64,000 bases of DNA from CAWFQB01 sp965277875 (GCA_965277875.1 CBDIDV010000003.1:248001-312000), one strand, 5' to 3'. Counted from the stretch's first letter, positions 18,244-27,979 are shown. The notes: generated by a model from the letters alone, not told the origin. Numbers and translations: made by a program.

Positions 18244-19927
18244 CGGCGCTTCCTCCCTGCCCCGTGCGAAGATTGTCCGCCACGCCGTCATGCACGGACG
18301 CAATCGCGTCGCGAGTCGTCGGGTCTAACTGGCCCGTGACTTGCAGTTGAAACCGCTCCTGATAATCCTCCTGAAAACTGCTTACCTTGTCGGCCAAAAG
18401 TGCGGCCTCCGTGTAACCCAGGTTGGTAAGTTTACGGTCATCGCAGGCATCGGGATCGTCGGTATCCACGTCCAGAAAAATATCGTCCGCGAAGACAAAG
18501 GCGGTTTTCTCGCCGGGTGAGGGCGGAAATCCCCATTCGATCCGGGCTTGCCCCAGTCCCGCAGTGGCCCGTGTAGAAATGAAGCCGCCCGCGTTGGCGC
18601 GTCCTTGCCGCGCGTCGCCCCCTTCAGGGTTCAGCCGATACGGGGCATGGGGGATGTAATTGTCGTCCAGGTCGTACAGGCGAATGTGAAGCGGTTCCGG
18701 CGCGGCCTCGCACGGCGATTGCTGCGCCAGACGGTCATAGAAGCGACAGGCGAACGTGTCGGCGGTATCAGCGTATTCGCGCCGCTCTTCCGCGTTGGCG
18801 CGTCGTCTGGCGGCATCCGACCAGAAGCGCGCGCGGCATCCCGCCGCTCCTTCTTCCGCGCGCGGACAGGGCCAGCGGGCCGCAAGCACCTGGCTTCCCG
18901 GCTCGAACAGATAGATGACTACGCGACGATTGGGCGCATTGTCCAGGTTGCGCTCGGTTTTGTCGCGCGCCGTGTTGAATGCCTGTGCTTCCGGCTGGGA
19001 AAAGAGCCGCGTGGGGTTGAACTCGCCGCAGCCCTGATAGTCGCCTTTGCCTTTCGGATCGGCCCCGCGCCCCAGAAACTCCTGCGGTTCCAGTTTCAGG
19101 GCCGGCCCCGCCAGCCGGTTCATGTACCTTAAATAGAGCGTTTCGCGCAGGCCGGCATCGGACTCATACGGGGCTGCCGGATCGCCGGCGCTGCGCGAAG
19201 CATCGGGGCCGGCGTCATCGGTGGGAGCCGTGTCCGCAGGCGTACTCGGAGCAGTAGGTGATGCGGCCTCCCGTTTCGTTTCCTTGTTTGTTTCCTCGTT
19301 TGCTTCCTCGTCTATGTCGCGTGTCCAGAAATGCCGCACCGGAGCCACGTTGTCGCTGTCGTCCGCATCTTCATCGTCGTCGTCTTTGTTGTCAGGGTCA
19401 TCCTCCTCGGAGGGCGAAGCGAGTTCCTCCAGCATGGTTTGCAGCGCGTGTCGGCCCCAGCGGTCATTGCCGAGCGGCTGGTGGTAAAGCTGTTCCCACA
19501 GGGCGGGCTTGCGGGTCAGCAGCGCGTAAATGGCGATGGCCCGCCGTCCGCTGAGCGCCTTGTTGTAATCATCATTGCCCACCGGATCGGCATGAGCGAA
19601 CACAGAAAGCGGGCTGTCAGGATATGCCTCGCGCAGGCTGGCGAGCAGGCGAAGCTCTTCGCGGACTTCAGGCAGGACAAACGAGCTGTCGAACTCAAAA
19701 CGCATATCGTTTATGCGCCAGCAGGCGCACGGGCGCAGCGGGCGAACAAGGGTATTGAACTCCCCGCCCGTAGTCGTCCCGACCAGCGCGTCATAGTCTT
19801 TGCCCGACGTATGCGAGGCGGCCACGCCTCCATCGGAAACGGTGTGGCCGAAATCCTGCGGGCCGGAAGCGTTTGCTGCCTTCGGTAATGTGTCCGCCTG
19901 GCTGGCTTTGCTGGTTTCATCACTCAT
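18236..19927 (-). CDS. OmpA-like and peptidoglycan-binding protein without signal peptide
   Basis: This 563-residue protein has an OmpA-C-like domain near residues 73-145 (FEFDSSFVLPEV, SVFAHADPVGNDDYN, LSGRRA), which normally binds diaminopimelate in peptidoglycan. An acidic Asp/Glu/Lys linker (about 165-245) contains an ETNKETK repeat. A Cys-containing central region leads to a beta domain (LYDLDDNYIPHAPYRLNPEG, then GGFIST). The C-terminal NLGY...GQLDPTT segment resembles a peptidoglycan-binding helix bundle and matches the end of the next LysM protein. No signal peptide is seen. The middle of a three-gene minus-strand operon, it overlaps the muramidase start. A carrier or cargo role for a contractile injection system is inferred. 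Confidence 0.65.
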   Translation of the reverse strand: MSDETSKASQADTLPKAANASGPQDFGHTVSDGGVAASHTSGKDYDALVGTTTGGEFNTLVRPLRPCACWRINDMRFEFDSSFVLPEVREELRLLASLREAYPDSPLSVFAHADPVGNDDYNKALSGRRAIAIYALLTRKPALWEQLYHQPLGNDRWGRHALQTMLEELASPSEEDDPDNKDDDDEDADDSDNVAPVRHFWTRDIDEEANEETNKETKREAASPTAPSTPADTAPTDDAGPDASRSAGDPAAPYESDAGLRETLYLRYMNRLAGPALKLEPQEFLGRGADPKGKGDYQGCGEFNPTRLFSQPEAQAFNTARDKTERNLDNAPNRRVVIYLFEPGSQVLAARWPCPRAEEGAAGCRARFWSDAARRRANAEERREYADTADTFACRFYDRLAQQSPCEAAPEPLHIRLYDLDDNYIPHAPYRLNPEGGDARQGRANAGGFISTRATAGLGQARIEWGFPPSPGEKTAFVFADDIFLDVDTDDPDACDDRKLTNLGYTEAALLADKVSSFQEDYQERFQLQVTGQLDPTTRDAIASVHDGVADNLRTGQGGSADV

Positions 19928-20002
19928 GGCGCGGGTGTCCTCTCTTCCAGGCGGTTCGGCGAAAGCGGTCTGCTGCTGTCTGCCTGCCGTGGCTGCTGCC
20001 GC

Positions 20003-20707
20003 TCAACAGCCATGTACGGCCTTCAGTTTGGCCTGCGTGACCGTGCCGCATTTACCGTCTACGACCAGGTGATTGTCGCATTGAAACTCCTCAATGGCCG
20101 AGCGCAGCCGCTCCTGCTGCTCCGGTGGCAGCAGGGCGAATACCTGCTGCGCTTTTTGGCCGGGAGGCGGGTCGGGCAGGGGATCGTCGCCCGCGTCATA
20201 GCCCAGGTTATTAAGCCGCGCTCGCCAGCCCGACACTTCCGTTACCGGATCAAGACAGCCCACTTGCAGCGGTACTTTCATCAGGTCGGATGCGTTCGGC
20301 GCGGGCAGGGTGTGAAGCATGGTGGACTCCGTGCTGCTCGGAATCAACTGTTCCAATCCTCCCTCACCGTTCGTGATGGCCGTCCGAACGGTGTTCTGCC
20401 ATGCCAGCCGGTACTTCTGGTTTGACAGCGGGGGGCCAAAGCGGGTTTGGAGTTTGAGATGTAATTTCAGGGTCGGTAAATGAATTTGAAATCGGTGCGC
20501 GGCATCAGTACCGCGCGCTGAGTCTTTCGGCTGTTTATCCGGGATCACAAGTGTGTCGCCGGGAAGCAGCACATTGGGATTCTGGCGCAGCCGTTTGAGT
20601 GCAGCGTTTTGGGGATGGCTCCAGATCACGTTGTAGTCGAGAAAGCCAAATGTCGCCGCGATTTTAGACAGATGATCTCCCTGCTGCACCACATAAGACT
20701 TGGACAC
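20003..20707 (-). CDS. LysM plus peptidoglycan-binding protein, spike/cargo-type
   Basis: The GTG at 20707 with AAGGAG ten bases upstream gives 234 residues starting MSKSYVVQQGDHLSKIAATF, which is a LysM domain (residues 1-57, ending PGDTLVIPDK). A beta domain follows (KLQTRFGPPLSNQKYRLAW), then a C-terminal peptidoglycan-binding bundle (RLNNLGYDAG, then VDGKCGTVTQAKLKAVHG). The same LysM, GxPxxxxxYR and NLGY order occurs in the protein encoded just after vgrG at 49852-52149. Contractile injection systems use a LysM protein near the hub, so a spike-associated or cargo-adaptor role is plausible. It is the first gene of the three-gene minus-strand operon. Confidence 0.72.
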   Translation of the reverse strand: MSKSYVVQQGDHLSKIAATFGFLDYNVIWSHPQNAALKRLRQNPNVLLPGDTLVIPDKQPKDSARGTDAAHRFQIHLPTLKLHLKLQTRFGPPLSNQKYRLAWQNTVRTAITNGEGGLEQLIPSSTESTMLHTLPAPNASDLMKVPLQVGCLDPVTEVSGWRARLNNLGYDAGDDPLPDPPPGQKAQQVFALLPPEQQERLRSAIEEFQCDNHLVVDGKCGTVTQAKLKAVHGC

Positions 20708-20801
20708 GACACGATTCTCCTTCGTCCCAAACGCAGGACAGCTTCTTCCACGATATATGCCCGGCAGCTTACGTGCTGTCGGCAGGGAGACATCTGCTCC
20801 T

Positions 20802-21620
20802 CTACTGCAAGTCCCACAAATAGGCAGTCGGGTCGGTGATCGTTGCTGTGGCAACGTCCGCTCCCTGGGTGATGGCTCCGAGTGTGAGCGCCTTGGCATG
20901 TCCGTCCACAAAAGCGACGTTCCCCAGACCACTATGGCGCGGCGCAAAGTCGCCATACCAGGCATTGGGGCCGGATAGTATCCAATGGCAACTGACTTGT
21001 TGGCTGGTTGGTAGGCAAGTTGGAGGAAAGATCACAAAAGAACCAGCCTTGCTTTCACTATAGGTTACTATGCCACTGGAAAAAGAGCTGTCAGCGCCCA
21101 AAATGGTGCTGGCAGGACTTTGTACAGCGGCCAGACTGACTCCGCTGTTGTTGATGTAATTTGGCTGGTCAGGCGAGAGGAAAGACGCGTTATAGCCGAA
21201 GTCGACAAAGAACGCCCGCGTGCGGTCCAGAAGGAGGCCAGTCGTATTGGGCGGATAATTGTTGTATTGTTTGAGGTCGTAGGTGTCCGTATTGACGGTG
21301 TTGTCGGGACAGCGGAATACCGGGAAGTTCTTGATGTAGGGCGAAATATACTGCGGCCAGCGGTCCGCGTATGTGACGTAGCCGCCGCCGGGTCCCTGAT
21401 AGGCATTAATCAGGGTTTCATCATAGTCCTGCGCGTACATCAGGTGGGCCGTCGCGATCTGACGAAAGTTGGAAAGGCAAGTAGTTTGTCGCGCCTTGGC
21501 CCGCGCCTGGGCGAAGACAGGGAACAGGATCGCGGCGAGAATGGCGATGATCGCGATAACGACAAGCAGCTCGATCAGCGTGAAGCCGTTGCGGGTACGG
21601 CGGCGCGTGTTGAGGGACAT
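20802..21620 (-). CDS. prepilin-type protein with H-X9-DG motif (second copy)
   Basis: This 272-residue paralog of the protein at 14446-15264 has a slightly longer leader (MSLNTRRRTRNG) before FTLIELLVVIAIIAIL and the same FPVFAQARAKARQ continuation. The C-terminal RHSGLGNVAFVDGHAK fits H-X9-DG. AAGGA lies eight bases before the ATG. It is separated by about 95 bases from the downstream LysM gene on the same strand, so read-through into the cargo operon is possible. It is divergent from the large regulator at 21841. Confidence 0.9.
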   Translation of the reverse strand: MSLNTRRRTRNGFTLIELLVVIAIIAILAAILFPVFAQARAKARQTTCLSNFRQIATAHLMYAQDYDETLINAYQGPGGGYVTYADRWPQYISPYIKNFPVFRCPDNTVNTDTYDLKQYNNYPPNTTGLLLDRTRAFFVDFGYNASFLSPDQPNYINNSGVSLAAVQSPASTILGADSSFSSGIVTYSESKAGSFVIFPPTCLPTSQQVSCHWILSGPNAWYGDFAPRHSGLGNVAFVDGHAKALTLGAITQGADVATATITDPTAYLWDLQ

Positions 21621-21777
21621 GACAAGGTTCCTTTCAGTCTTTTACAAACGACATTCGATTGTTTAGCATGAGAAAAGCCGGGGACGATACTGCTGCCGGA
21701 CAGGGTCACAGGGCTGGAAAACGCCAACGCCATCCCCGGCAAAGGATGGAACGAACCTATTCAGTATACAAAGCCGA

Positions 21778-21840
21778 GCGTTACACAAAGCGTTACAAAA
21801 ACAGAGGAATGTACGCGCCAACTCCCGAATAACCGTTACA
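21778..21840 (+). promoter_or_regulatory. direct repeats GCGTTACA upstream of the BTAD regulator
   Basis: GCGTTACA occurs at 21778-21785 and 21790-21797, 12 bases apart, and CCGTTACA ends just before the ATG at 21841. BTAD/SARP regulators bind short direct repeats about one or two helical turns apart, so these could be autoregulatory operators. This is an inference only. Confidence 0.35.
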
Positions 21841-24800
21841 ATGCACACCGATACCCCAAATCAGGACAACAGAAACCCGTTTTCCGTCGCCATCGCGGAA
21901 CCGCCGCTAAGGCTGCGGCTGTTCGGCGCGTTTGCTCTCAGGGTACGCGGGCAGGAAATAACCGGACTGTCACGCGCGGCTCAGGAACTGCTGGCCCTGC
22001 TGGCCCTGAGCGCGAATGCGCCCATCGCGCGCGACACGCTGGCCCAAACCCTGTGGCCGGACGCCGAGCGCGAACGCGGCCTGTTCTATCTGAGGCGCAG
22101 CCTGACTGAACTGCGCGCCACGCTGGGCGAGGAAAAAGGCCGGCTCCTGACGCCCACGCGCCAGACCCTGGGCTTCGATTTTTTAGGCATGGACTGCGAC
22201 GTGATTACGTTCGACCGGCGGGCAGGGGATACGAACGAAACCTGCGACAAAGCCTTTTTGGAGCAGGCGACGGCCTGTTACCGCGGGCCGCTGCTCGAAT
22301 CATGCGGCGCGGCCTGGGTATTGTCGGAACGCGTTGCGCGCTCGGAACGCTATGGGCAGATGCTGACGCTGCTGGCAGACCTGCACACCGGAAGCGGAGA
22401 CTTGAGCGGCGCGGCGCGGCTGCTGTACCGGGCCGTCGCATCCGACCCTCTGAGCGAAGCCGCCGCTCGCCGCTTGATGCGAACGCTGGCACAGCTTGGA
22501 GAGTATGCCGGGGCGGAAAAACAGTACCGCCGGCTGCGTCAGCAGCTTCGCGACGATCTGAACATGGAACCGTCTCAGGAAACGGCGACCCTGTACCGCG
22601 ACCTGCGTTTACGAGCGCAGTCCGCGCCGGGGTGGGGCCAGGAGGCGCATCCTGTGCCGGTTCGGAGCGTGGAGGCGCCGACCGTGAGCGGAGAAGCGCA
22701 ATCCGCGCCTGCCGCCGCCGAAGAGGCAGCCCCCGCCCTGATCCGGCAGTTTCCCTGCCCGCTCACGTCTCTCATCGGCAGGACGCGCGATCTGGAAGCG
22801 GTTAGCGCCGCGCTGCAATCTGCGCGGCTGGTCACGCTCGTAGGACCGGGTGGCGTGGGCAAAACGCGCCTTGCCATTGCGGCTGCGGAGGCCGTGGCGT
22901 CGGCTTATCCCGATGGCGTCGCGTTCGCCGACCTTGCGCCCGCTGCAAGCGCCGAAAGTCTGCTGCACACCATTGCTGCCAGTCTGGGAGCGCGGCAGAA
23001 CGGCGATGCCTTGCCCCAGGACGCGCTGTGCCATTTCCTGCATCGCAAGTTCCTGCTGCTGATACTCGACAATGCCGAACATGTCCTGACGCCCTGCGCG
23101 TATACGGCGGAAATGCTGCTGCGCGCCTGTCCGCATCTGCGTATCCTTTGCACCAGCCGCGAGCCGCTGCGCGTTCATGGCGAACATGCCTGGCAGGTTT
23201 CGCCTCTCGAATCTCCGCCTGAACCACACGGCGCAGAGCAGGACGAAGCAGAACGTAACGCCCTGCTCGCCTACGATGCGGTCGCGCTGCTCGTGGAGCG
23301 GGCCTCTGCCGCCTCCCCATCTTTCCGGTTCACAGCCCGGAATGCGGCTGCCCTGGCGCAGATCTGCCGCCGTTTGGACGGCCTGCCGCTTGCGCTGGAA
23401 CTGGCTGCCGCCCGGTTCCGCAGCCTCAGCCCGCGCGAGATTGCATCCCGGCTCCAGGTCTGCTTCCGCCTGCTGGGTTCCGGGGATGCGGCCCTGCCGC
23501 GACATCGCACGCTCCTGGCCGTGATCGAGTGGAGTTACAGCCTGCTCAACGAGGCGGAACAGCGCCTGCTAAGGCAGTTATCCATTTTCGTGGGCGGCTG
23601 GACAGTGGAGGCCGTCGAGGCAGTTTGTCCCGCAAGTTCCGAAGCGGTCCTCCCCCTGCTGCTTTCTCTTGTGGAAAAATCCCTCGTCGTGTACGACGCG
23701 CAGGAGGAGCAGGGACGTTACCGCCTGTTGGAGATGACGCGCCAATATGCGGCGATGTGTCTTGTGGCGGAGGAGCGGGACACGCAGGCCGCGCGGCATG
23801 CGGCGTATTTTCTAGGCGTGGCGCAGGACGTGATGACGGGCGGGCCGGCGTCTCCGACGCTGACCGGGAATGCGCGGACGGAGCCGGAACTTGATAATTT
23901 GCGAGCGGCCCGCGATTGGTGGCAGGAACGCGATGGCGCCGCGCTCTGGCTGGAGTATTATGTTTACTTTCGCGGCATCGGCGCGCCGCCCGACTGGCGC
24001 GAACGGATCACCCGACTGGTGGCGATCCCTCTGCCCGCAGCGCCTTTGTCCCTGCTGATTACGTATCTGGCCGGATGCTGGGCCATGTGGACGGGCCACC
24101 CGGCTGGCGAAATCCTGCTCCTGCGGGTCGTGGACATGGCCTTCGAGTGTGGAGAAGCCAAATGGCAGATGCTGGGGCAGATGCTGCTGTTTGAACTCGC
24201 CGAGGAACAGGGCAATAATATACAGGCGCTTGCCTATGCTGAATCCGCCGCGCTGAACGCGCGGGCGCATGGCGAATTGTACTTCATAGTTCAGGCCGAG
24301 ACGCATGTCTGCAAAATGCTCGCCAGAACAGGGGCGATGCCCGAGGCCGCCTGCCGCCTGCAAATCATGCTGGACAAAGGCAGGCGAAACAACGATTGGC
24401 GCATCCTGCTTCCGGCGCTGAACCTGATGGGGGAAATCGCTTTCATGCGCCGCGAGTGGGACAGGGCGCGCGCCTATTGGGAGGAGTGTTTGCCCCTGAC
24501 GCGAAAATACCACCTGAATGGTCTTCCCAACCAACTGCGAAGCCTTGCTTCTGTGGCGCGGGAAAAGCAAGATTACAAGACGGCATGGGCTTTACTGGAG
24601 CAGGGTATCACGGCAAGCCGTCGTAACCGCGCCCTGGATCGAGAGGGCTGGACGCGCTGGGATATGGCGGACATCGCTTTCAGGCAGGGGGACACCCCGC
24701 TTGCGCTGGAGCATCTGCGCCTGGGTCTGGGTGTTTTTCAAGACAACGAGGAAGCGCGCAGTGCCACCCAATGTCTAAGGCAGGCCGCCACATTCCACAA

Positions 24801-25017
24801 AAGCGAGGGGCGCAACGAACAGGCCGCAGCGCTTTTGGGACACGTAGAGCGCGTGACGCGGGAACAGGCGCTTGCCATGTCCGGCAGGGAGCAGTCGGCC
24901 TACAACGATGTCGCCAGGGCGGCACGCGCCGCGCTGGGCGAGGAGGCATGGCAGGATGCGGTGTCACGCGGGGCCGCGCTGACCACCTCGGAGGCCGAAT
25001 CGCTCGCGTTCTCCTGA
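21841..25017 (+). CDS. BTAD-domain transcriptional regulator with NB-ATPase and TPR-like region
   Basis: This 1058-residue regulator is of the AfsR/SARP-like large ATPase kind. Residues 20-115 form a winged-helix OmpR-type DNA-binding domain (LRLRLFGAFALRVRG, QTLWPDAERERGLFYLRRSL). Residues 120-260 form the BTAD helical domain (CDVITFDRRAG, PLSEAAARRLMRTLAQLG, LRDDLNMEPSQETATLYRDL). The ATPase domain has Walker A GPGGVGKT near residue 336, Walker B LLILDNAEHV near 405 and the sensor TSREPLRVHGE. The remaining 550 residues are helical, TPR-like, and probably a sensing surface. There is no C-terminal LuxR helix-turn-helix. The target genes are unknown; candidates are the neighbouring operons. 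No clear ribosome-binding site precedes the ATG. Confidence 0.85.
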   Translation: MHTDTPNQDNRNPFSVAIAEPPLRLRLFGAFALRVRGQEITGLSRAAQELLALLALSANAPIARDTLAQTLWPDAERERGLFYLRRSLTELRATLGEEKGRLLTPTRQTLGFDFLGMDCDVITFDRRAGDTNETCDKAFLEQATACYRGPLLESCGAAWVLSERVARSERYGQMLTLLADLHTGSGDLSGAARLLYRAVASDPLSEAAARRLMRTLAQLGEYAGAEKQYRRLRQQLRDDLNMEPSQETATLYRDLRLRAQSAPGWGQEAHPVPVRSVEAPTVSGEAQSAPAAAEEAAPALIRQFPCPLTSLIGRTRDLEAVSAALQSARLVTLVGPGGVGKTRLAIAAAEAVASAYPDGVAFADLAPAASAESLLHTIAASLGARQNGDALPQDALCHFLHRKFLLLILDNAEHVLTPCAYTAEMLLRACPHLRILCTSREPLRVHGEHAWQVSPLESPPEPHGAEQDEAERNALLAYDAVALLVERASAASPSFRFTARNAAALAQICRRLDGLPLALELAAARFRSLSPREIASRLQVCFRLLGSGDAALPRHRTLLAVIEWSYSLLNEAEQRLLRQLSIFVGGWTVEAVEAVCPASSEAVLPLLLSLVEKSLVVYDAQEEQGRYRLLEMTRQYAAMCLVAEERDTQAARHAAYFLGVAQDVMTGGPASPTLTGNARTEPELDNLRAARDWWQERDGAALWLEYYVYFRGIGAPPDWRERITRLVAIPLPAAPLSLLITYLAGCWAMWTGHPAGEILLLRVVDMAFECGEAKWQMLGQMLLFELAEEQGNNIQALAYAESAALNARAHGELYFIVQAETHVCKMLARTGAMPEAACRLQIMLDKGRRNNDWRILLPALNLMGEIAFMRREWDRARAYWEECLPLTRKYHLNGLPNQLRSLASVAREKQDYKTAWALLEQGITASRRNRALDREGWTRWDMADIAFRQGDTPLALEHLRLGLGVFQDNEEARSATQCLRQAATFHKSEGRNEQAAALLGHVERVTREQALAMSGREQSAYNDVARAARAALGEEAWQDAVSRGAALTTSEAESLAFS

Positions 25018-25192
25018 TGGCGTCCGCGTCGTCGCGCCTGCTCGCCGGTGTTTTGAAAGCCGAGTTATTTCCCTGATCGGGCGGCGAATCAAAAGCCACT
25101 CTGCTCTTTCCTGTGGTATCATCAAAACAACACTGCGTTTCTGCCCTGATGATTGTTTGGTTATTGACACGGCTCTTCGGAATTTCAAAGTT

Positions 25193-27778
25193 ATGCCCGG
25201 GTACTCCAAAACGTGCTTTTACATCGGCTTCGTGATGACGGCGGGGCTGTTTTCCACGCTGGTTCTTGCGGCGAGTCCGCCCGCTCCGGCGCATCCTCCT
25301 CGTGCCGTAACGGACACGGGCGAGGCCGCGTTTCGCCGGGATGTGCAGCCGCTGCTCAAAAGTTACTGCTACTCGTGTCACGCCGGGGGCGCGAAATCCG
25401 GGAACGTTGCGTTTGATGACAGCACATCGTATGCAGAACTACGGCAGAACCGCAAACTCTTCCAGAAGGTCTTGAAAAACCTGCGCAGCGGCATCATGCC
25501 GCCGATGGGCATGGATCAGCCTACCCAGGCGGGAAAAGGCCGCGTCGAGCAGTGGATCAAAACGCATGTGTATGGTATTGACGCCGCCAACCCCGACCCG
25601 GGGCGCGTTACGGTGCGCCGCCTGAACCGCGCCGAGTACCGCAATACGGTTCGCGATCTGATGGGCGTGGATTACGACACGCAGACGGAGTTCCCGACCG
25701 ACGACGCGGGGCATGGCTTCGACAACATCGGCGACGTGCTGACCCTCTCGCCCCTGCTGATGGAGAAGTACCTGAACGCGGCCCAGGCGATCATCGCGCA
25801 GGCGGTTCCGACCGCCCCCAAAGTGGTCGCCGAGACGGAGATTTTGGGCGCGCGATTCGTGCCGGAGGCCCCAACTGCGAGCGCCGACAAGACGGCTGCG
25901 TCCACGGAGAAAGCGGCTGTCCCCGCTGACAAAGCGGCTGTCCCCGCCCCGAAGGCGACCGACTATCGCGTATTGTCGTATTATGAGCCGGTCACGGTGT
26001 CCTGTACGCTGCCCGTGGAACATGCGGGCAGCTATCAGCTGGTTTTGAACCTTGCCGCCAATGAGCGCTATGTAGATGACCAGTTCGACTACAACAAATG
26101 CCGGCTCATCATTCGGGCGGACGGCCAGGAACTGCTGCGCCAGGATTTCAACCGCGAAGGCGGCAAGCAGCTACAATACGTGTTCGATCAGAAGTGGCAG
26201 GCGGGCGCGCACAAGCTTTCGTTCGAGGTACAGCCGCTGACGCCGGGGGGGGAGCGGATACGAACGCTGACCCTGCGGATTAATAAAGCGACTGTGCGCG
26301 GCCCGCTGGACGCCAAGTATTACGTAGAGCCGCACAACTACCGGGCTTTTTTCTCCAAACCCGCGCCTGCGGGCAGCGTGGCCCGCCGCGCCTACGCGCA
26401 TGATCTGCTGGGCGATTTCGCGCGCAGGGCGTTTCGGCGTCCCGTGGAGGAGAAAACGCTTGCGCGGCTGACAACGCTGGCTGAGAGCGTGTATACGCAG
26501 TCAGGCCAGACGTTCGAGGCGGGCGTGGCGCAGGCGATGGTGGCCGTGCTGGCGTCGCCCCGGTTTCTGTTTCGCGAAGAGGGGATCGGCGTCCGGCAGG
26601 ATGCGAGCGGGTACGCGCCCATAGACGAATACGCCCTGGCCGCGCGGCTGTCCTATTTTCTGTGGTCTTCCATGCCGGACGACACGCTGTTTCGGCTGGC
26701 GGAGCAGGGACATCTGCGTAAGAATCTGGCCGCGCAGGTGCAGCGGATGCTGCGCGACCCCCGTTCCGAATCGCTGGTACAGAACTTCAGCGGGCAGTGG
26801 CTGCAAACGCGCGATATTGCCAGAGTACCCATCAACCCCTTTGCCGTTCTTGCCCGCGAAGCCGACCCGGCAGCCGAGAATGGCGCGGGCGGCAATAGAC
26901 GGCGCAACGGAGGTCGTCCGCGCGTCCGGTTCGATGACGCGCTGCGCGCCGATCTAAAGCAGGAGGCGGACGCCTATTTCGGCTATGTGACGCGCAGCGA
27001 CCGCAGCGTACTGGAATTAATTGACAGCGATTACACGTTCCTCAATGCGCGGCTGGCGCAGTATTACGGGCTGGCAGAGGCGGCCATAACGGGCGACGAC
27101 TTCCGCAAGGTGACGCTGCCGTCCGACAGCCCGCGCGGCGGTATGCTGACGATGGCGAGCGTACTGGCCGTCACCTCCAACCCCACGCGCACTTCGCCGG
27201 TCAAGCGCGGCCTGTTTATACTCGATAACATATTGGGCGCTCCGGCCCCGCCGCCGCCGCCGAATATTCCCCCGCTGGAAGCCGCCGCCGTGGGTCTGAA
27301 AAACGCGCATCCGACCCTGCGCGAAGTGCTGGCCGTTCACCGCAGCAAGCCGGAATGCGTGTCGTGCCATCAGCGGCTGGACCCGCCCGGACTGGCCCTC
27401 GAAAACTTTAACGCGATGGGGATATGGCGCGAGCGGGAGTTCGGCCAGCCGATTGAGCCGGGCGGAACCCTCGTTACGGGCGAGTCGTTCAAAAACGTGC
27501 GCGAAATGAAGCACATTCTTGCGACCCGGCACAGAACGGAATTTTATCGCTGCCTGACGGAAAAACTGCTCACGTATGCGCTGGGGCGCGGCCTGGAAGA
27601 TTACGATACGGAAGCCGTAGACCGTATCGTGTATCGGCTGGAACAGGACAAGGGCCGGTTTTCAACCCTGCTGACCGGCGTGATCGAATCCGCGCCCTTT
27701 GAAAAGTGCCGCGTTCCGCAGACACTCGCTTCCGTCGCTGCTCCGGTCCACGCGCTTTTTGTGCCGCAAGAAAAATAG
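25193..27778 (+). CDS. DUF1592-type multi-domain cytochrome (planctomycete-type)
   Basis: The ATG at 25193 gives 861 residues with a signal peptide ending near LVLAAS. A more upstream TTG at 25157 is possible but adds a polar extension. A first c-type haem motif CYSCH is at about residues 59-63 (PSCyt1-like domain). The expected order follows: DUF1587 (RLNRAEYRNTVRDLMGVDY), DUF1595, DUF1592 (RLSYFLWSSMPDDTLFRLAE), DUF1588 (a long run around NPTRTSPVKRG) with the second haem motif CVSCH near 722, and DUF1585 (LTEKLLTYALGRGLEDYD). An Ala/Lys repeat (TASADKTAAS, AAVPADKAAVPAPKA) interrupts the protein near 230-252. It pairs with the DUF1552 gene downstream, as it does in many genomes. It acts outside the cytoplasmic membrane; the reaction is unknown. 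Confidence 0.9.
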   Translation: MPGYSKTCFYIGFVMTAGLFSTLVLAASPPAPAHPPRAVTDTGEAAFRRDVQPLLKSYCYSCHAGGAKSGNVAFDDSTSYAELRQNRKLFQKVLKNLRSGIMPPMGMDQPTQAGKGRVEQWIKTHVYGIDAANPDPGRVTVRRLNRAEYRNTVRDLMGVDYDTQTEFPTDDAGHGFDNIGDVLTLSPLLMEKYLNAAQAIIAQAVPTAPKVVAETEILGARFVPEAPTASADKTAASTEKAAVPADKAAVPAPKATDYRVLSYYEPVTVSCTLPVEHAGSYQLVLNLAANERYVDDQFDYNKCRLIIRADGQELLRQDFNREGGKQLQYVFDQKWQAGAHKLSFEVQPLTPGGERIRTLTLRINKATVRGPLDAKYYVEPHNYRAFFSKPAPAGSVARRAYAHDLLGDFARRAFRRPVEEKTLARLTTLAESVYTQSGQTFEAGVAQAMVAVLASPRFLFREEGIGVRQDASGYAPIDEYALAARLSYFLWSSMPDDTLFRLAEQGHLRKNLAAQVQRMLRDPRSESLVQNFSGQWLQTRDIARVPINPFAVLAREADPAAENGAGGNRRRNGGRPRVRFDDALRADLKQEADAYFGYVTRSDRSVLELIDSDYTFLNARLAQYYGLAEAAITGDDFRKVTLPSDSPRGGMLTMASVLAVTSNPTRTSPVKRGLFILDNILGAPAPPPPPNIPPLEAAAVGLKNAHPTLREVLAVHRSKPECVSCHQRLDPPGLALENFNAMGIWREREFGQPIEPGGTLVTGESFKNVREMKHILATRHRTEFYRCLTEKLLTYALGRGLEDYDTEAVDRIVYRLEQDKGRFSTLLTGVIESAPFEKCRVPQTLASVAAPVHALFVPQEK

Positions 27779-27890
27779 CCCGGGTCAAATCACGTTGATA
27801 ACCGAACGGGTGTGCAGGCAGTCAGAGTCGAATAGACACACGGGATTGATTTTGGGCTGATGCTGTAATGATCAACAAGCCTTATCCATA

Positions 27891-27933
27891 AACGGATCCA
27901 TAGAAAAGATCCATAGAAAAGATCCGTGAAAAA
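27891..27933. repeat. 13-bp tandem repeat before the DUF1552 gene
   Basis: GATCCATAGAAAA occurs at 27895-27907 and 27908-27920, and GATCCGTGAAAAA at 27921-27933. The GTG inside the third unit opens the frame used by the DUF1552 gene, making an alternative start at 27926. Confidence 0.85.
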
Positions 27934-27979
27934 GCCGAACACGTCAGGGAAGTATATTCGTCCGGGAGAAAACGAAGCC

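Noticed and set aside
16972..20707. Prophage lysis cassette
   Set aside because: There is no holin, capsid, terminase or integrase nearby, and LysM/OmpA-like partners are not typical of phage lysis modules.
21677..21740. Terminator formed by GCCGGGGA / TCCCCGGC upstream of the BTAD regulator
   Set aside because: The 8-bp arms are separated by 48 bases and no T tract follows; too weak to call.
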